DNA of 55,855 nucleotides from Gordonia desulfuricans NBRC 100010 (GTDB lineage: Bacteria > Actinomycetota > Actinomycetes > Mycobacteriales > Mycobacteriaceae): contig NZ_BCNF01000007.1 in NCBI RefSeq assembly GCF_001485495.1, positions 1 through 55,855 on the forward strand. Reading direction: 5' to 3'. The position numbers and the translations under genes were made by a program. Shown piece after piece: positions 53,149 to 55,855 of this stretch. The first letter of the stretch is position 1. Each line of letters opens with the position of its first letter. The notes under the pieces were generated by a model, which saw only the letters and a list, made by a program, of their open reading frames with translations, had not been told where the DNA came from and made no database searches.

Positions 53149-53586
53149 ATGTGCGGTGTGAGTGGACAGCCCCCGCACGCGCAGCCCGAAGACCAGCCGA
53201 CCCCGCGTTCGTTCTATGACGAGGTCGGCGGTCATGACACCTTCGTGCGGCTGACCCGCACGTTCTATGTCGAGGTGGCCAAGGACGAGATCTTGCGCCC
53301 CCTGTACCCCGAGGCCGACCTCGGTCCGGCCGAGCGCCGCATGCGGATGTTCCTCGAGCAGTACTGGGGCGGACCCCGCACCTACTCCGACGAGCGCGGC
53401 CACCCTCGGCTGCGGATGCGGCACATGCCGTTCACGATCGGCCCGATCGAACGTGACGCCTGGCTGCGTTGCATGCACATCGCGATCGCATCCATCGACG
53501 CCGACACCCTCGACGACGCGCATCGTCGGGCACTGGTCGACTACATGGAGATGGCCGCACAGTCGATGATGAACTCGGCGGTCTGA
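53149..53586 (+). CDS. glbO: Truncated haemoglobin O (group II)
   Basis: GlbO binds oxygen with high affinity and is linked to respiration and redox defence. The 145-residue group II globin has Tyr40 (B10), Tyr53 (CD1), the proximal His92 in LRMRHMPF, and Trp105 (G8), all typical of this class. The ATG at 53149 has GGAGG only 3 bases before it, so the GTG at 53158 may be the true start. It is divergent from the HNH gene. Confidence 0.95.
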   Translation: MCGVSGQPPHAQPEDQPTPRSFYDEVGGHDTFVRLTRTFYVEVAKDEILRPLYPEADLGPAERRMRMFLEQYWGGPRTYSDERGHPRLRMRHMPFTIGPIERDAWLRCMHIAIASIDADTLDDAHRRALVDYMEMAAQSMMNSAV

Positions 53587-53668
53587 CCCGCGTTTGCGCA
53601 TCGCTCTGCGACCCGCCGTACCCCCCAGGATTCCTCAACCTGTGGTTCAGGTGGTAGAGAATTGCGAC

Positions 53669-55771
53669 GTGAGTGATGAGACATCGAGCGAAGGCCCCGT
53701 CGCAGGTCCCGACGGCGGGCCACTCGGCCCGGCGGGTGATGCCGCCCCCGAGGACTCCCTCACCGCCGACTCGCCGGTGACCGACGAGAGGCCTTCTGAC
53801 CCGGTGGAGCCCGCCGATCTCGTCCCCGACGACGGGCCGACCGACGCGCATGCCGAGCCCGATTCGGACGTGGAACCGGCCGAGCCTGCCGATGAGCCGG
53901 ATGCGGTCACCTCCGCCGGTGAGCCCGCCGATGAATCCGCAGGTGACGAGCCGGTTTCCGAGTCTGCCCAGTCCGCCGCGGATGACGCGGATGACGCGAT
54001 CACCCGTGAGGTCGTCCCGGCCGCGGGTCCGGCCGCCGACGATCACCCGGCCGCCGACGACGTGCCCGAGCCGATCGGGCCGGAGACGATCGAACCCGAG
54101 CAGTTCGACCCGGAAGCGATCAGCCCCACGCCGATCCCCGGGGGCGCCTTCCCGACGGTCCCCCAGCTCGACCCCGCCGACGACACCTGGTGGCGGTCGG
54201 CGATCTTCTACCAGATCTATCCGCGGTCGTTCTCCGATCTCGACGGCGACGGTGTCGGCGATCTGGCCGGCGTCATCGACAAGCTCGGCTACCTGGAGTT
54301 GCTCGGTATCGACGCGCTCTGGTTGTCGCCGATCATGCGTTCGCCGATGGCCGACCACGGCTACGACGTCTCCGATCCGCGTGACATCGATCCGCTGTTC
54401 GGTGATCTCGAGGACTTCGACGATCTGATCGCCGAGGCGCACGACCGCGACATCCGCGTGACGATGGATCTGGTGCCCAATCACACCAGCGACCAGCACG
54501 CGTGGTTCGCCGCCGCGCTCGCTGCCGGCCCCGGCAGTCCCGAGCGCGGCCGCTACATCTTCCGCGACGGGATCGGCGAGGGCGGCGACGAGCCACCGAA
54601 CAACTGGCACAGCGTCTTCGGCGGTCCCGCGTGGACGCGCGTCACCGAGTCCGACGGCACTCCCGGCCAGTGGTATCTGCACATCTTCGCCGCCGAGCAG
54701 CCGGATCTGAACTGGGAGAATCCCGAGGTCTGGGACGATCTCGAGACCACCTTGCGTTTCTGGCTCGATCGCGGTGTCGACGGTTTCCGGATCGACGTGG
54801 CCCACGGCATGGCCAAGCCCGAGGATCTTCCGGACATGGACCTCGAGTCCACCCGTCTGCTGCAGAACGACGACGACGATCCGCGGTTCAACAACTATGC
54901 GGTGCATGACATCCACCGCAAGATCCGCGCCGTGCTCGACGAGTACCCGGGCGCGGCCAACGTCGGCGAGATCTGGGTCGAGGACAACGAGCGGTTCGCC
55001 GAGTACCTGCGTCCCGACGAGCTGCATCTCGGCTTCAACTTCCGGCTCGCCAAGGCCGCTTTCGACGCCGACGAGATCCGTGATGCGATCGAGAATTCCT
55101 TGGATGCCGTGGTGTCGGTGGCCGGCACGCCGACGTGGACGTTGAGCAATCACGACGTCGAGCGCGAGGTGACCCGTTACGGCCGCCCGGTCGGTGACAC
55201 CGATGCCCGGCCCGACCTCGAACTCGGCATCGCCCGCGCCCGCGCGATGGCCCTGGTGGAGTTGGCACTGCCGGGTTCGGTGTTCATCTACAACGGCGCC
55301 GAGCTGGGCCTGCCGAACGTGGATCTGCCCGACGAGGTGTTGCAGGATCCGGTGTGGGAGCGGTCCGGACACACCGAGCGCGGCCGCGACGGATGCCGTG
55401 TACCGATTCCGTGGGAGGGCAACGAACCGCCGTTCGGGTTCAGTTCGTCATCACAGACCTGGCTGCCGCTCCCCGAGTCGTGGTCGCGGTTCACCGTCGA
55501 GACCGAACTCGAGGACATCACCTCGACGCTGTCGCTGTACCGGCAGGCCATCGACCTGCGGTCGGAGCGACCGGAGTTCGCCGGGACGCAGGTGGAGTGG
55601 TACGGCGCCCCCGAGGGTTGCCTGGCGTTCCGCCGCTCGGAGGGCAGGCTGATCTGCGCACTCAACGCGAGCGACGCCCCGGTGCCCCTGCCGCCCGGAG
55701 AGCTCCTGCTGGTGAGCGCACCGCTCGTCGACGGTCACCTCGCACCGAACGCCGCCGCCTGGTTGGTCTGA
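53669..55771 (+). CDS. aglA: Alpha-glucosidase, GH13 family (AglA-like)
   Basis: The enzyme hydrolyses alpha-glucosidic bonds by the GH13 retaining mechanism. After about 165 N-terminal residues rich in Asp, Glu, Pro and Ala comes the barrel (WWRSAIFYQIYPRSFSD). Catalytic Asp376 is in GFRIDVAHG, Glu434 in VGEIWVED and Asp496 in LSNHDVER. At 700 residues it is longer than Rv2471-type enzymes because of this acidic extension, which has no signal peptide. The GTG at 53669 is the likely start; the true start could lie further in. It follows glbO on the same strand. Confidence 0.92.
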   Translation: MSDETSSEGPVAGPDGGPLGPAGDAAPEDSLTADSPVTDERPSDPVEPADLVPDDGPTDAHAEPDSDVEPAEPADEPDAVTSAGEPADESAGDEPVSESAQSAADDADDAITREVVPAAGPAADDHPAADDVPEPIGPETIEPEQFDPEAISPTPIPGGAFPTVPQLDPADDTWWRSAIFYQIYPRSFSDLDGDGVGDLAGVIDKLGYLELLGIDALWLSPIMRSPMADHGYDVSDPRDIDPLFGDLEDFDDLIAEAHDRDIRVTMDLVPNHTSDQHAWFAAALAAGPGSPERGRYIFRDGIGEGGDEPPNNWHSVFGGPAWTRVTESDGTPGQWYLHIFAAEQPDLNWENPEVWDDLETTLRFWLDRGVDGFRIDVAHGMAKPEDLPDMDLESTRLLQNDDDDPRFNNYAVHDIHRKIRAVLDEYPGAANVGEIWVEDNERFAEYLRPDELHLGFNFRLAKAAFDADEIRDAIENSLDAVVSVAGTPTWTLSNHDVEREVTRYGRPVGDTDARPDLELGIARARAMALVELALPGSVFIYNGAELGLPNVDLPDEVLQDPVWERSGHTERGRDGCRVPIPWEGNEPPFGFSSSSQTWLPLPESWSRFTVETELEDITSTLSLYRQAIDLRSERPEFAGTQVEWYGAPEGCLAFRRSEGRLICALNASDAPVPLPPGELLLVSAPLVDGHLAPNAAAWLV

Positions 55772-55855
55772 GAGACCGGCCGAGCCGAACCCGAAGCACA
55801 CCCCTGCGTCGATCAACCACCGAATTCGGTTGCCACCATGGATGGTTGAGCCGAC
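55772..55855. other. Right-edge spacer with a palindrome and the start of a dispersed repeat
   Basis: ACCGAATTCGGT (12-base palindrome) lies within CAACCACCGAATTCGGTTG near 55819, and the last bases, GATGGTTGAGCCGAC, match the start of the core of the tandem repeats near 20090. The sequence runs off the window. Confidence 0.7.

Overview
The window is high-GC chromosomal DNA of an actinobacterium of the order Mycobacteriales. Three things point there: long gene-order agreement with Mycobacterium tuberculosis, lineage-specific genes (SepIVA, the cytochrome oxidase subunit CtaJ, a mycothiol-type CPWC reductase of the Rv2466c kind, GlbO), and at least four genes with leaderless-type promoters. 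The ectABC cluster and a dispersed GGTTGAGCC-type repeat fit Gordonia or a close relative; the genus is inference, the order is well supported.

Layout. (1) 28-16397, nearly all on the minus strand, is the smc-ftsY-amt-glnB / mutM-rnc-yceD-sepIVA / coaD-rsmD block: nitrogen sensing, protein targeting, chromosome condensation, base-excision repair, RNA processing and CoA synthesis. It is interrupted at 8169-11843 by an accessory segment. (2) 16586-19876, plus strand, holds the ectoine operon ectABC and a sirtuin. (3) 19877-20295 is a repeat-rich spacer. (4) 20296-34573, minus strand, carries proB-obgE, rpmA-rplU, rne, ndk, a small secreted protein, DUF4233-folC, valS and mobA. (5) 34622-36943, plus strand, is an FdhF/YdeP-type molybdopterin oxidoreductase, divergent from mobA. 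(6) 37181-41675, minus strand, is the protein-quality block clpX, clpP2-clpP1 and tig, with tRNA-Pro next to it and tRNA-Gly beyond. (7) 42251-46393 is a mixed envelope/secretion region: a zinc-ribbon mini-protein, a secreted lipase, an L,D-transpeptidase, a cutinase/LysB-like hydrolase and a small protein. (8) 46506-55771 matches the M. tuberculosis order nei1, rpiB, Rv2466c, pepN, DUF5130, ctaJ, HNH, glbO, aglA.

The most notable signal is at mutM. Two decayed copies of the mutM 3' end (its GQSGY and zinc-finger region) lie downstream of the intact gene at about 8305-8428 and 9120-9275. Each is separated from the next by one cargo gene: a small secreted protein, and a 715-residue AAA/ABC-type ATPase of lower GC that resembles the RloC/PrrC anticodon-nuclease family. 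This is the layout expected from repeated integration into the 3' end of a protein gene, each event supplying a new mutM terminus and pushing the old one and older cargo away. No integrase is visible. The ATPase is a candidate single-gene anti-phage defence system.

Other points of note: strong hairpin terminators at most transcription-unit ends, a canonical promoter with a long leader before rplU, a probable ClgR box before clpP1P2, and an unusual acidic N-terminal extension on the alpha-glucosidase.
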